Source of the DNA: Asticcacaulis sp. AC402
Lineage (GTDB): Bacteria > Pseudomonadota > Alphaproteobacteria > Caulobacterales > Caulobacteraceae
Length of the DNA stretch: 64,000 nt
Assembly: GCF_000495835.1 (NCBI RefSeq)
Contig: NZ_AWGC01000014.1
Location: forward strand, 186,001 to 250,000
Direction: 5' to 3'
In this document: positions 47,492 through 56,486 of the stretch, in pieces
Layout of the letters: every line of letters starts with the position of its first letter
How positions within the stretch are numbered: position 1 is the first letter of the stretch
Position numbers and translations under genes: made by a program
The notes under the pieces: generated by a model
Told to the model about the DNA's origin: nothing
What the model saw: only the letters and a program-made list of their open reading frames with translations
Database searches by the model: none

Positions 47492-49615
47492 ATGACTTTT
47501 GTTCCCGTCAACGGCTATCAGGTCGCTCAAACCCTGCACCACTTCATCACCGAGGACGCCGTCCCCGGCAGCGGCATCGAGACGACGCAAGTCTGGCATG
47601 CTTTGACCACCCTCTTGACGGAGTATGCCGGCCGCAACCGCGATCTGCTGCGACGCCGTGACCAGCTGCAGGCCGAACTCGACAATTGGCACCGCGTTCA
47701 CCCGATCGTCGACCCGACGGCTTACCGCACATTTCTCACCGATATCGGTTACCTGACGGCCGAACCCGAACCGTTCGAGGTCACGACGACGAATGTCGAC
47801 GACGAAATCGCCCGCCTGGCCGGCCCGCAACTGGTCGTTCCGGTCTCCAATCCGCGCTACGCCCTGAACGCCGCCAATGCGCGCTGGGGCAGCCTGTACG
47901 ACGCCCTTTATGGTACCGATGCCCTAGGTTCCCAACCGCCCGGCGGCACCTACGACGCCCGGCACGGCGCCACGGTCCAGGATCAGGCGCGGCAATGGCT
48001 GGACGCCTTTGCACCGCTGCAAGGTGCTTCCCACGCCGAGGTTACCGCCTACCACGCCAGCGATACTCTGACCGCCGATACAGCCAGCGGCCCGGTTGCC
48101 CTGATTGACCCGTCGCAGTTTGCCGGCCATTGCCCGGGCGGCATCCTGCTGCGCCATCACGGCCTGCACCTGGAACTGGTCATCGACCGCAACCACGCCA
48201 TCGGCGCCAAACACCCCGCCGGTCTCGCCGACATCATCGTCGAGGCCGCCCTGTCGACCATCATGGATATGGAGGACAGCGTCGCTGCCGTTGACGCCGA
48301 CGACAAGGTCCTTGTCTACCGGAACTGGCTGGGCCTTACGCGCGGCAGTTTAAGCGAAGCCGTCACCAAGGGCGGCCGGACGATGGAACGCCGGCTGAAC
48401 CCCGACCGGACCTATGCGGCGCCGGACGGCTCCACGCTGACCCTGCACGGTCGCAGCCTGATGCTGGCGCGCAATGTCGGCCTTCACATGTACAGCGACA
48501 TGGTGCTGGACGGTGAGGGGGCCTCCGTGCCCGAAGGCCTGGTCGACCTGATCGTCACCGCCCTGATCGCGCGCCACGACGGCGGTGCCAATTCGCGCGC
48601 GGCCTCCGCCTACATCGTCAAGCCGAAGCTGCACGGCCCGGAGGAAGTTGCCTTTGCGGTTGAGACCTTTGCCCGCGCGGAAGCGCTGCTCGACCTGCCG
48701 CACGGCACGCTGAAGATTGGCATCATGGACGAGGAACGCCGGACCAGCGTCAATCTTCAGGCCTGTATCCGCGCCGCCGCCGACCGGGTCTTCTTCATCA
48801 ACACCGGCTTCCTCGACCGTACCGGTGACGAGATCCACTCGGTCATGGAAGCCGGCCCCGTCGTCCGCAAGGCCGATATGAAAAAGGCCGCCTGGATCAG
48901 CGCTTACGAAAACGCCAATGTCGACGCCGGCCTGATTTGCGGGCTGCCGGGCCATGCCCAGATCGGCAAAGGCATGTGGGCGGCGCCCGACCGAATGAAC
49001 GACATGCTGGCGCAGAAGATCGGCCACCCGCAATCAGGGGCCTCGACGGCCTGGGTGCCCTCGCCGACCGCGGCCGTGCTGCACGCCATCCACTACCATC
49101 TGACCGACGTCGCCGCTCGCCAGGCCGAACTGCGCCAGCGCCAGCCGGCTTCGCTGGACGACCTGCTGACCCCGCCGGTGATGACGCAATACCCGTCGCA
49201 AGCCGATATGGAAGAGGAACTGGACAACAATCTCCAGGGCATTCTGGGCTATGTCGTGCGTTGGATCGACTTTGGCGTCGGCTGTTCCAAGGTGCCGGAT
49301 ATCCACGATGTCGGCCTGATGGAAGACCGCGCCACCTTGCGCATCTCCAGCCAGCACGTCGCCAACTGGCTGCGCCACGGGCTCATTACCGCAGATCAAG
49401 TTGAACAGCGCCTTCGCCATATGGCAGCGGTGGTCGACCGCCAGAACGCCGGCGACCTGGCCTACGTCCCGATGGCCCCGGCCTGCGACGGCCTGGCCTT
49501 CCGCGCCGCCCGCGACCTGGTGCTGGAGGGCCGCGTCCAACCGAACGGCTACACTGAGTTCGTCCTGCACCGCTACCGTCGCGAAGCGAAGGCCCAAGCG
49601 ACTCAGGCCGCTTAA
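47492..49615 (+). CDS. glcB: Malate synthase G
   Basis: A 707-aa enzyme that condenses glyoxylate with acetyl-CoA to give malate. The length is that of isoform G, not A. Family features: [50 protein letters not shown], catalytic-site segments [15 protein letters not shown] and [19 protein letters not shown], and [20 protein letters not shown] 47492 follows AAGGAGG by seven bases. Its neighbours are sugar-degradation genes, not aceA or glc genes; see findings for a possible reason. Confidence 0.96.
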   Translation: MTFVPVNGYQVAQTLHHFITEDAVPGSGIETTQVWHALTTLLTEYAGRNRDLLRRRDQLQAELDNWHRVHPIVDPTAYRTFLTDIGYLTAEPEPFEVTTTNVDDEIARLAGPQLVVPVSNPRYALNAANARWGSLYDALYGTDALGSQPPGGTYDARHGATVQDQARQWLDAFAPLQGASHAEVTAYHASDTLTADTASGPVALIDPSQFAGHCPGGILLRHHGLHLELVIDRNHAIGAKHPAGLADIIVEAALSTIMDMEDSVAAVDADDKVLVYRNWLGLTRGSLSEAVTKGGRTMERRLNPDRTYAAPDGSTLTLHGRSLMLARNVGLHMYSDMVLDGEGASVPEGLVDLIVTALIARHDGGANSRAASAYIVKPKLHGPEEVAFAVETFARAEALLDLPHGTLKIGIMDEERRTSVNLQACIRAAADRVFFINTGFLDRTGDEIHSVMEAGPVVRKADMKKAAWISAYENANVDAGLICGLPGHAQIGKGMWAAPDRMNDMLAQKIGHPQSGASTAWVPSPTAAVLHAIHYHLTDVAARQAELRQRQPASLDDLLTPPVMTQYPSQADMEEELDNNLQGILGYVVRWIDFGVGCSKVPDIHDVGLMEDRATLRISSQHVANWLRHGLITADQVEQRLRHMAAVVDRQNAGDLAYVPMAPACDGLAFRAARDLVLEGRVQPNGYTEFVLHRYRREAKAQATQAA

Positions 49616-49621
49616 TCTTAT

Positions 49622-49643
49622 CCTCCCCCGCAAGCGGTGGAGG
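49622..49643. repeat. Short palindrome, right of glcB
   Basis: CCTCCCCCGC-AA-GCGGTGGAGG: a 10-bp stem with one mismatch, the sister of 47354-47375. It lies seven bases after the glcB stop and could help end transcription, although no U-tract follows. The ~160 bases from here to the arabinofuranosidase start hold no gene. Confidence 0.65.
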
Positions 49644-49804
49644 TGAGAAACAGTCAGGCCGACTATCGATGCAAGAAGCTATTTGTCGGAGTTAAAAGCC
49701 GCGCTTTCCCCTGTCGTTTGATCGTTGACGGCCCGAAACCCTTTCTGCTATCCGTAAGACGCCTCAATTGTCCTACAAAAAAATCGAGAGAGCAGGAGAC
49801 ACCC

Positions 49805-51367
49805 ATGTTTGCCAAATCCTTGCTGGTTGCCGCCAGCGTGGCTGCTGTCATGTTCGCCGCACCGCTTGCCCAGGCGGACACTGTAAAAGCTACCGCTACC
49901 TTGAAATCAGACGCACCCGGCGCCGTCATCAACAAATATGTCTACGGTCAGTTTTCCGAGCACCTGGGCGCCGGCATCTATGGCGGTACCTGGGTCGGTG
50001 AAGACTCAGCCATTCCCAACACGCGCGGCATCCGCAACGACATCGTCGCGGCGTTGAAGGACCTGCACGTGCCCCTGATCCGCTGGCCGGGCGGCTGCTT
50101 CGCCGACGAATACCACTGGCGCGACGGCATCGGCCCCCGCGACAAGCGCCCGTCGCGCAAGAACAACTGGTGGGGCGGTACGCCTGAAACGAACCACTTC
50201 GGTACGCACGAATTCTTCGATTTCGCCGAGCAGGTTGGTGCTGACGCCTATGTCAACATCAACATGGGGTCCGGCAGTCCGACGGAGATGCGGGAGTGGA
50301 TCGAGTACATGACGTCGCCGGGCCAGGACACCCTGGCCCAGGAGCGTCGCAGCAACGGCCGCGACAAGCCCTTCAAGGTGCCGGTGATCGGCCTCGGCAA
50401 CGAGACCTGGGGCTGCGGCGGCGAAATGCGGCCTGAGTACTATTCCGATCTTTACCGCCAGTACACGCCCTTCTTCCACAAGAACGCTGACAATCCTGCC
50501 GCCCGTGTTGCGGTCGGCCCGGCGGGTGACGATGTCAACTGGACCGAAGTGGTCATGAAGAACATCGGTCCCAACCGCATGGAGGCCATCGCCCTTCACT
50601 ATTACACGCTTCCGACCGGTGACTGGGGCAAGAAGGGCGCTTCCATCAAGTTCACGCAGCAGGAATGGGTCGATACCTTTGCGCAGACCATGCGGATGGA
50701 TGGCTTCATCCAAAAGCATATCGCCATCATGGACAAGTACGACCCGGAGAAGAAGGTCGCGCTCTATGTTGACGAATGGGGCACCTGGTATGATGTCGAA
50801 CCGGGCACCAATCCGGGCCACCTGTATCAGCTCAATACCCTGCGCGATGGTGTGCTGGCCGCGGCCAACTTCAACATCTTCCACAAGTATCCTGATCGGG
50901 TGAAGATGACGGCCATAGCCCAGACGATAAATGTGCTGCAGGCCGTGATCCTCACGGACGGCGACAAGATGGCGCTGACCCCGACCTATCACGCCTTCAA
51001 GATGTACGTGCCGTTCCAGGACGCCACCATGATCCCGCTGGACGTGCAGGCCCCGGCCTACACCCTGGGCGGCAAGACCATCCCGTCGTTCAATGCCTCG
51101 GCTGCCAAGGCTAAGGACGGTCATGTCTATATTGGCATCGCCAATATGAACCCGATCGACGGCCTGAACCTCAGCATCGACCTGGCCAGCCTGAAGGCCA
51201 AGGGCGTTTCCGGTCAGGTGCTAACGGCCCCAAAGATGGATTCGCTGAACCGCCCGGGCGCCAAGCCCGAGGTGGTTCCGGTTGACTACAAGGGCGGCAA
51301 GGTCAAGGGCTCGACCCTGACGCTTGACATTCCGGCCAAGTCCGTCGTCGTTGTCCGCCTCGATTAA
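49805..51367 (+). CDS. Secreted alpha-L-arabinofuranosidase, GH51
   Basis: A 520-aa enzyme with a signal peptide (SLLVAASVAAVMFAAPLAQA, cleavage before DTVKA), so it acts in the periplasm or outside. GH51 features: VYGQFSEHLGAGIYGG, PLIRWPGGCFADEYHWRDGIGP, acid/base Glu in GLGNETWGCGG (~residue 200) and nucleophile Glu in LYVDEWGTWY (~residue 324). The C-terminal beta-domain ends VVVVRLD. It releases arabinose from arabinan, arabinoxylan or short oligosaccharides. ATG 49805 has CAGGAG upstream; a strong terminator follows. Confidence 0.95.
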   Translation: MFAKSLLVAASVAAVMFAAPLAQADTVKATATLKSDAPGAVINKYVYGQFSEHLGAGIYGGTWVGEDSAIPNTRGIRNDIVAALKDLHVPLIRWPGGCFADEYHWRDGIGPRDKRPSRKNNWWGGTPETNHFGTHEFFDFAEQVGADAYVNINMGSGSPTEMREWIEYMTSPGQDTLAQERRSNGRDKPFKVPVIGLGNETWGCGGEMRPEYYSDLYRQYTPFFHKNADNPAARVAVGPAGDDVNWTEVVMKNIGPNRMEAIALHYYTLPTGDWGKKGASIKFTQQEWVDTFAQTMRMDGFIQKHIAIMDKYDPEKKVALYVDEWGTWYDVEPGTNPGHLYQLNTLRDGVLAAANFNIFHKYPDRVKMTAIAQTINVLQAVILTDGDKMALTPTYHAFKMYVPFQDATMIPLDVQAPAYTLGGKTIPSFNASAAKAKDGHVYIGIANMNPIDGLNLSIDLASLKAKGVSGQVLTAPKMDSLNRPGAKPEVVPVDYKGGKVKGSTLTLDIPAKSVVVVRLD

Positions 51368-51376
51368 TGGGCGACG

Positions 51377-51403
51377 GGCCGCCGGTTCCCACCGGCGGCC
51401 TTT
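51377..51403 (+). terminator. Intrinsic terminator after the arabinofuranosidase gene
   Basis: A perfect 10-bp stem (GGCCGCCGGT / ACCGGCGGCC) with loop TCCC and a short TTT. It lies ten bases after the stop codon, so the downstream esterase probably has its own promoter or is reached by read-through. Confidence 0.8.
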
Positions 51404-51434
51404 ACGGCTGAACCGGTGACGTGCTGGAGGAATA

Positions 51435-52217
51435 ATGACGGTCATAGCCCTAAGCCACGGCGAACCCATCGTCTTGACCGGTGAAGCCTCCAACCGCACG
51501 CTTGACGACGTCACGCGCTGCGAACTGCACGGCTTCGAGATCGAAAACCCCAAAGGCATGGCGCTGGTCTGCGCCGGTGGTGGTTATCTGAAGCTGGTAT
51601 TCGAGAAAGAAGGCATCGACGTCGCGCGGTGGCTCAACACGCTCGGCTACAACGCCTATGTCCTGGCCCACCGCCTGCCAGGCGCCACTGACGAGGACAG
51701 CGTCCAGCCCTGCGATATCGCTTTGCGGGACGGCCTTAGGGCGATGACGGCCTTAAGCGACTGGGATCTGCCGTTCTTTCTGGTCGGCCTGTCGTCGGGC
51801 GGGCACCTGGCCGGCACACTGGCCTGTCAAAAGACGCCTCTGAATCTCAGGGGCGCGATCATCGCCTATGCCCCGGTCAACGCTAACCATAAGGACTACA
51901 AGGCACCGGCCGGCAAGGCCGACTTCCCGCCGCCGGAAAAGCAGGCATTTTATGATGCCTGGCCGATCGGCATTGCCGCCGAGCCGCACGGCATTCCGAA
52001 ATGCCCGGTCTTTCTGGCCTATGCCCTTCACGACACGGCTGTCCCTGTCGAACATGCGCTGAATTTCATCCGGTCGGCGCGCGACCTGAACTTGGACCTG
52101 GACGCTCACATCTTCGGACAGGCGCCCCATGGTTTTGCCTTGCGCGATCATGACGGCAGCCATACTTTGTGGCCGGAGTTGGCCCGCGACTGGCTGGAAC
52201 GCCACCGCCGCTCTTGA
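51435..52217 (+). CDS. Alpha/beta hydrolase, probable carbohydrate esterase
   Basis: A 260-aa cytoplasmic alpha/beta hydrolase without a signal peptide. Oxyanion-side phrase CAGGGYLKL, nucleophile Ser in VGLSSGGHLAG, Asp in YALHDTAVPVEHA and His in APHGFALRD complete the triad. Such BD-FAE/acetyl-xylan-esterase-like enzymes remove acetyl or similar groups from imported oligosaccharides, which fits the neighbouring arabinofuranosidase. GGAGG lies upstream of ATG 51435. The exact substrate is not readable. Confidence 0.85.
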   Translation: MTVIALSHGEPIVLTGEASNRTLDDVTRCELHGFEIENPKGMALVCAGGGYLKLVFEKEGIDVARWLNTLGYNAYVLAHRLPGATDEDSVQPCDIALRDGLRAMTALSDWDLPFFLVGLSSGGHLAGTLACQKTPLNLRGAIIAYAPVNANHKDYKAPAGKADFPPPEKQAFYDAWPIGIAAEPHGIPKCPVFLAYALHDTAVPVEHALNFIRSARDLNLDLDAHIFGQAPHGFALRDHDGSHTLWPELARDWLERHRRS

Positions 52218-52327
52218 TCTCTGGCCAAGGATCGGGAACGGCGGTAAGGTTGTGTCCAACAAACGGTCGGTTCGTCGAAACCTGTCAGCACAAGCAGGAT
52301 GTCTTGCGTTCAGGAGTTGGCGTCGTA

Positions 52328-53045
52328 ATGGACGATGTGAAAACTGTCGCAGATATGGGAGGTCAAGGCGAGGCCATGCTTTGTGCCGGTGACGCCCTGG
52401 ACGCCAAGGCCTGCATCAGGGCCAAACGCGGTCGTGGCCGTGCGCGCGCCTTCGATCCTGACGCCGTGCTGGAAAAAGTGCTGCAAATCTTCTGGGAACG
52501 CGGCTTTGCCGCAACCTCGCTCGACAACATTGCGACGACGACGGACGTCAGCCGGCCCAGCCTTGCCGGGGCGGTCGGCGACAAGGAACAGCTCCATATC
52601 AAGTCCATGGACCTCTACCGCCAGCGCATCAATGAGCAACTCGACAAGGTCCTGACCTGCAACGGCGAAGCATGCACGTTGCTGTCGATCGTAAGGCGTT
52701 GTTTCGACATCATGGTCGACACCTTTACCGGCGCCAAGCGCTACGGCGATTTGAAGCCTAAGGCGGATCCGAAAGTGTTGTCGCAGATGATGGTGGGTTT
52801 GACGGCAAATACCAAGCCTCATAAGGAATGACGCTTCGTATTCGCATTTTTTCAGCTCAAGCGCCGGACTAGGCGCCCCCCATGGCTCCTCGCAAAAGCT
52901 CGGGCGCGCAGTCGCGCTTGCCAACCCGCGATGAGTCAAGGTCATCGAGGGTTGGTATAATACCGGCATGCGCGCCCGCGCCGGCGCCAACCGCGAGGAC
53001 CTGAGCCAGATTATCGCCGATACCACGGCCTACCTGTTTAGTTGA
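52328..53045 (+). pseudogene. TetR-family regulator disrupted by a small insertion element
   Basis: Residues from ~35 show a TetR HTH domain (FDPDAVLEKVLQIFWERGFAATSLDNIA, then VSRPSL). The frame runs to VLSQMMVGLTANT, then into element sequence and a TGA at 52829-52831. After the element and the second AATACC, the expected TetR C-terminus resumes in frame: GMRARAGANREDLSQIIADTT, then AYLFS and TGA at 53043. Joining the flanks at one AATACC restores a continuous frame. The ligand-domain middle also looks about 40 residues short (TFTGAKRYGDLKPKADPKV), so a second deletion is likely. A truncated DNA-binding protein could still be made. Confidence 0.88.
52814..52958. mobile_element. 145-bp non-coding insertion element (MITE-like) in tetR
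   Basis: Bounded by the 6-bp direct repeat AATACC at 52808-52813 and 52959-52964. The ends are inverted: ACCAAGCCTC on the left against GAGGGTTGGT on the right (9 of 10 pair, counting ACC of the duplication). No coding capacity. A diverged second copy is at 36058-36218. The parent transposase is not in this window. Confidence 0.85.
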
Positions 53046-53063
53046 AGGCTCATCGCAGCCGCT

Positions 53064-54557
53064 TCAGGCAGTTTCCTGCATAGCGCAGTACTGCCGAACA
53101 AACTGTTCATGGCTCATCATCCCCGCCACGGCGCGGTCAATACTGGCCTTCATATCGCGGAAAACACCCTCGGCCTGTGGGCGCTTCATGAGTTGCCCCA
53201 GCCGGTGCCAGCCACGCGGCTCGATCCTCTGGCCCATCATGACCTGAAGCCAGGAATCGAGGCGGAAGAGTTCGCCACCTGCCTGCCAGGCAATGCCTTC
53301 CGCGGCAAAGACCTCGATACGATGCATCAGACTGTCTGGCACCGACATGGTCTGGCGGTCGCGCCAGAAGCCGCTTTCGCCGCGCTGATTGGCTTTATAG
53401 TGCAGGATGACGAAGTCGCGCACCATCTCCAGTTCCTGTGCGGACAAGGTGTTGAAGTGATCGATCAGGGATGGACTTATACCATTGAACGGGAACATCT
53501 GGATCAGACGCGTTACGCCGATCTGGAATAGGTGAATGCTGGTCGATTCCAGCGGTTCGATAAATCCGCTCGACAGGCCCAGAGTCACGCAATTCTTGTT
53601 CCAGGTTTTCCGTCGCCGGCCGGTGACAAACTTGATCTGGCGCGGTTCGACCAGAGTGGGAGCGTCCAGCGCCCCCATAAGCTGCTCGTGCGCCGCGTCG
53701 TCCGACAGATAGGCGCTACTGTAGACCAGGCCGTTGCCAACGCGGTTCTGCAATGGGATGCGCCACCGCCAGCCGGCATCGTGGGCTATGGCTCGGGTGT
53801 AGGGATTGAGCGGGCCGAGGGACTGGGTCTGCACCGCCACCGCTCGGTTCATGGGAAGCCAGTGTGTCCAGTCCTCGTAACCCGTCTTCAGTGTTTGTTC
53901 GATCAGCAGGCCGCGAAAGCCGGTACAATCGATGAACAGGTCGCCTTCGATAACCTCGCCGGATTCGAGGTGCAAGGCCGCGATGAAACCTGATTCCGGC
54001 TCTTGCTCGACCTGGGAAATCTTGCCCTCAACCCGTTTGACCCCGTGCTTTTCACTAAGGCCACGCAGGAATTGACCGTATAGGCCGGCGTCGAAATGGT
54101 AAGCGTAGTTGAGACCACTTTTTTCCGAAGTTTGAAACTTGCCGGCCTCTGCCGCTTGCAATTCCAAACAGTAATCAGACAACTCGCCACCATAACCATC
54201 GGAGCGGGCTTGAAGCCAGATATGGTGAAACGGAGCCATCCAACTCGACTTGCCGACCGTTCCGAACGCGTGAATATAGCGGTCGCCGGGCCGGGCCCAG
54301 TTTTCGAACGCGATGCCCAGTTTAAAAGTGCCATTTGTGGCGCGCAAAAAATCCCGTTCGTCGATCCCCAGCAGGTGATGGAAGGTTCTTACCGTTGGGA
54401 TGGTTGCCTCACCGACCCCGACAATGCCGATATCGTCCGACTCGACGAGTGTGATGTCGAGAAGCGGGCCGAGCAACCGACTCAGTGCGGCGGCAGCACA
54501 CCAGCCTGCCGTCCCGCCGCCAGCGATGACGACCCGCTTGATCACATGACCTTCCAT
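53064..54557 (-). CDS. Tryptophan-halogenase-like FAD-dependent enzyme
   Basis: A 497-aa flavin-dependent halogenase of the PrnA family. It has the FAD fold VVIAGGGTAGWCAAAAL, Lys79 in NGTFKLGIAF at the same position as the catalytic Lys of PrnA, the WxWxIP signature as GWRWRIPL, and Glu in FIEPLESTSIHL. All catalytic residues are therefore present. In Caulobacterales such genes sit with TonB receptors and SapC genes in sugar-uptake loci, where substrate and halogenation are unproven. Last gene of the operon, 26 bases after the cupin-like gene. GGGAGAGA precedes ATG 54557. Confidence 0.92.
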   Translation of the reverse strand: MEGHVIKRVVIAGGGTAGWCAAAALSRLLGPLLDITLVESDDIGIVGVGEATIPTVRTFHHLLGIDERDFLRATNGTFKLGIAFENWARPGDRYIHAFGTVGKSSWMAPFHHIWLQARSDGYGGELSDYCLELQAAEAGKFQTSEKSGLNYAYHFDAGLYGQFLRGLSEKHGVKRVEGKISQVEQEPESGFIAALHLESGEVIEGDLFIDCTGFRGLLIEQTLKTGYEDWTHWLPMNRAVAVQTQSLGPLNPYTRAIAHDAGWRWRIPLQNRVGNGLVYSSAYLSDDAAHEQLMGALDAPTLVEPRQIKFVTGRRRKTWNKNCVTLGLSSGFIEPLESTSIHLFQIGVTRLIQMFPFNGISPSLIDHFNTLSAQELEMVRDFVILHYKANQRGESGFWRDRQTMSVPDSLMHRIEVFAAEGIAWQAGGELFRLDSWLQVMMGQRIEPRGWHRLGQLMKRPQAEGVFRDMKASIDRAVAGMMSHEQFVRQYCAMQETA

Positions 54558-54583
54558 AGGGTCTCTCCCAACAGTTTGTTCTT

Positions 54584-55612
54584 TTATCGGTTCATTTTGT
54601 TGAGCAATGTGGCGCGAAGACGTCGCGCCTTTATCTCATCCAGTGGTCCCAGATTGCCGTGGGCATGTTCCGGCAAGTGCTCCCTCGAACGGTCGGCGGG
54701 GCCAAAAATGTAGTAGTCGAACAGTTCGCGCCAGGCCTGCTTTTCGGTGTCCGGCCTGTCGCGAAGGCTCAAGATGCCGTGCAGCAGAGTGGTCATCGGT
54801 GTGTCCATATAGACAGGCGTCGTGTTCCACCAGTAGTTCACGAGTATGTTGAAATCGTCCAGCGCCTCGACATGGTGCCACCACAAAGCGGGGTAGAACA
54901 GAACATCACCAGGTTCCATTTCGGCGACCTGACCAGCCGCCTCGGCCAGGCGAAAACGCGGGTAGCGATCGTAATCCGGGTTGCGGAAATCAACCATGCT
55001 GACGACCTGGCCGCCCGGGGTCGGCTCCAACGGTCCAGGATACAGGTTCTGGACCTGGTCGGGCGGGAACAAGGTGAAACGGCGGCGGCCGGCAACGCAG
55101 ACCGCTAAATTGTGAGACATGTCGTAATGACAGGTCGCCGTGGTGTGGTTGCCGATCCAGATGCTGCGCAGCAGGTTGTGGGCGAACATCGGGTGGTCGA
55201 GTTTCAGCCCGTTGGCGTCGCTCAGGCCCGGCAAATAGATGCTCAGGTCGGTCGAACCGATATAGAAGGCGGGTGCCGCTGGATCGCCGGCATGCTTCAG
55301 AATTCGTTCCAGGAATTCGTCAAGCGCCACGCGTTCGGCGGTGAAGTTCAGGCCCTTGACATCGTCATCGTAGAAGAAACGACCGCCGATCTCCGGCGCA
55401 CCGGTGTAACCGACAACGCGTTTGTCCTGGTAAAAGGTCTTGAGATAATCAGCAGCACGGCGCGCCGATACCCGGCCTTCGCGGACGAGCGGCCAGTCGC
55501 GCGCCAGGCCCGCGAGGATGACCGGAGACTGGCCAGCCATCAGGTCATCGAAAGGGAGGGAGTCCGGTGAGATGCCAGCGGTGATCGGTGTGGTTCTGGT
55601 GATGTTTGGCAT
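54584..55612 (-). CDS. Cupin-like (JmjC-fold) Fe(II) oxygenase family protein
   Basis: A 342-aa protein of the cupin_8/JmjC type. An HxD pair (CHYDMSHNLAVCVAG) and a distal His (FYPALWWHHVEAL), with AGRRRFTLFPPDQ between, match the iron and 2-oxoglutarate site of protein or small-molecule hydroxylases. No signal peptide. It lies between sapC (9 bases) and the halogenase gene in one operon. Its substrate is unknown; co-occurrence with halogenase and SapC is a recurring set in this bacterial group. Confidence 0.88.
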   Translation of the reverse strand: MPNITRTTPITAGISPDSLPFDDLMAGQSPVILAGLARDWPLVREGRVSARRAADYLKTFYQDKRVVGYTGAPEIGGRFFYDDDVKGLNFTAERVALDEFLERILKHAGDPAAPAFYIGSTDLSIYLPGLSDANGLKLDHPMFAHNLLRSIWIGNHTTATCHYDMSHNLAVCVAGRRRFTLFPPDQVQNLYPGPLEPTPGGQVVSMVDFRNPDYDRYPRFRLAEAAGQVAEMEPGDVLFYPALWWHHVEALDDFNILVNYWWNTTPVYMDTPMTTLLHGILSLRDRPDTEKQAWRELFDYYIFGPADRSREHLPEHAHGNLGPLDEIKARRLRATLLNKMNR

Positions 55613-55621
55613 GGCCTCGGC

Positions 55622-56353
55622 TCAGACAAGCACCGCTCGGCGCTGGTTCTTCATCTCGATGATCCGGCGGACATTACCGAGAGAGGCCAGTGCATAGTAG
55701 GCAAGGCCGAGATAGCCCTGCTTGTTCAGGCGCTCCAGAGTGGCGCCATCCAGTTTATTCAAGGCCTCCTGGCTGATCGAAAATATCTCGGGGATATTGT
55801 ACTCAGTGCTGTCGTCCAGCTTGACCTCAATCTGGACAGCGGCGATCAGCCCGGCCTGGATAAAGGCATTGAACATGCCGCGGCTCTGCTCGACGCCGGA
55901 GTGGATGGTGCGCAGCGCCCGGGCATGGCGTTCCAGATGCGGGGAATTGCCGCCTTGCGGCAGGAAAAGCGGATGGCCTTCGTCGTGACTGACGCGAGGA
56001 TCGTCCAGGTTGACGGCCATGGTGGGCTCGCGCTTGACCTCGCCGGCGTCTTCGCGCTCGCGGAAGCCGATCATGAACGGACCGCGGTCCTGCATGGCGG
56101 GGATGTAGCGTGCCTGCCAGGTACCCTCGTCGAGAAACAGGTTCTCACCCTTGTCAAGCCCCAGCAGGGCGTAGGCCTGAAGGCCGCCGCGTTCGTCGCG
56201 ACGGAAGTAGATCGGATATTCGCGCTGAACCTCGGCGAACTCGTTGCAGAAGACCGCGACTTCATTGATGGCGTCGCCGTATTGTGGTCCGTGTCCGCTG
56301 ATGACCTTCAGGTCGTGGTGCTGGACATTGTCGAGGGCAACGGCGTTAGGCAT
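55622..56353 (-). CDS. SapC-family protein
   Basis: A 243-aa cytoplasmic protein. Family features: FCNEFAEVQREYPIYFRRD, YALLGLDKGENLFL, RGPFMIGF, and RTIHSGVEQSRGMFNAFIQAGLI near the C-terminus. SapC was named from Campylobacter S-layer work, but in Caulobacterales and Xanthomonads it accompanies TonB receptors and its role is unknown. It follows the TonB receptor after a UUCG-loop terminator, so expression relative to the receptor is probably reduced. Confidence 0.92.
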   Translation of the reverse strand: MPNAVALDNVQHHDLKVISGHGPQYGDAINEVAVFCNEFAEVQREYPIYFRRDERGGLQAYALLGLDKGENLFLDEGTWQARYIPAMQDRGPFMIGFREREDAGEVKREPTMAVNLDDPRVSHDEGHPLFLPQGGNSPHLERHARALRTIHSGVEQSRGMFNAFIQAGLIAAVQIEVKLDDSTEYNIPEIFSISQEALNKLDGATLERLNKQGYLGLAYYALASLGNVRRIIEMKNQRRAVLV

Positions 56354-56434
56354 GGCGGCAGGCTTTCGAACTTAAGGAGTAACTAGAAGATTCTGAAAGA
56401 TTAGCCCGGTTGTGCCGGGTTTCAAATAAAAGAA

Positions 56435-56460
56435 AAAGGCCGCGGCGAACCGCGGCCTTT
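56435..56460 (-). terminator. Intrinsic terminator after the TonB receptor gene
   Basis: An 11-bp perfect stem (AAAGGCCGCGG / CCGCGGCCTTT). Read on the minus strand the loop is TTCG, a stable UUCG tetraloop, followed by a T-rich tail. It sits between the receptor stop and sapC, consistent with high receptor and lower downstream transcript levels. Confidence 0.9.
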
Positions 56461-56486
56461 CCCGTGACGGCGAACCGTCCCAAGAC

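Noticed and set aside
52808-52964. TA target duplication of a Tc1/mariner (IS630) element
   Set aside because: A TA-only duplication leaves the TetR frame out of register; the 6-bp AATACC duplication restores it exactly.
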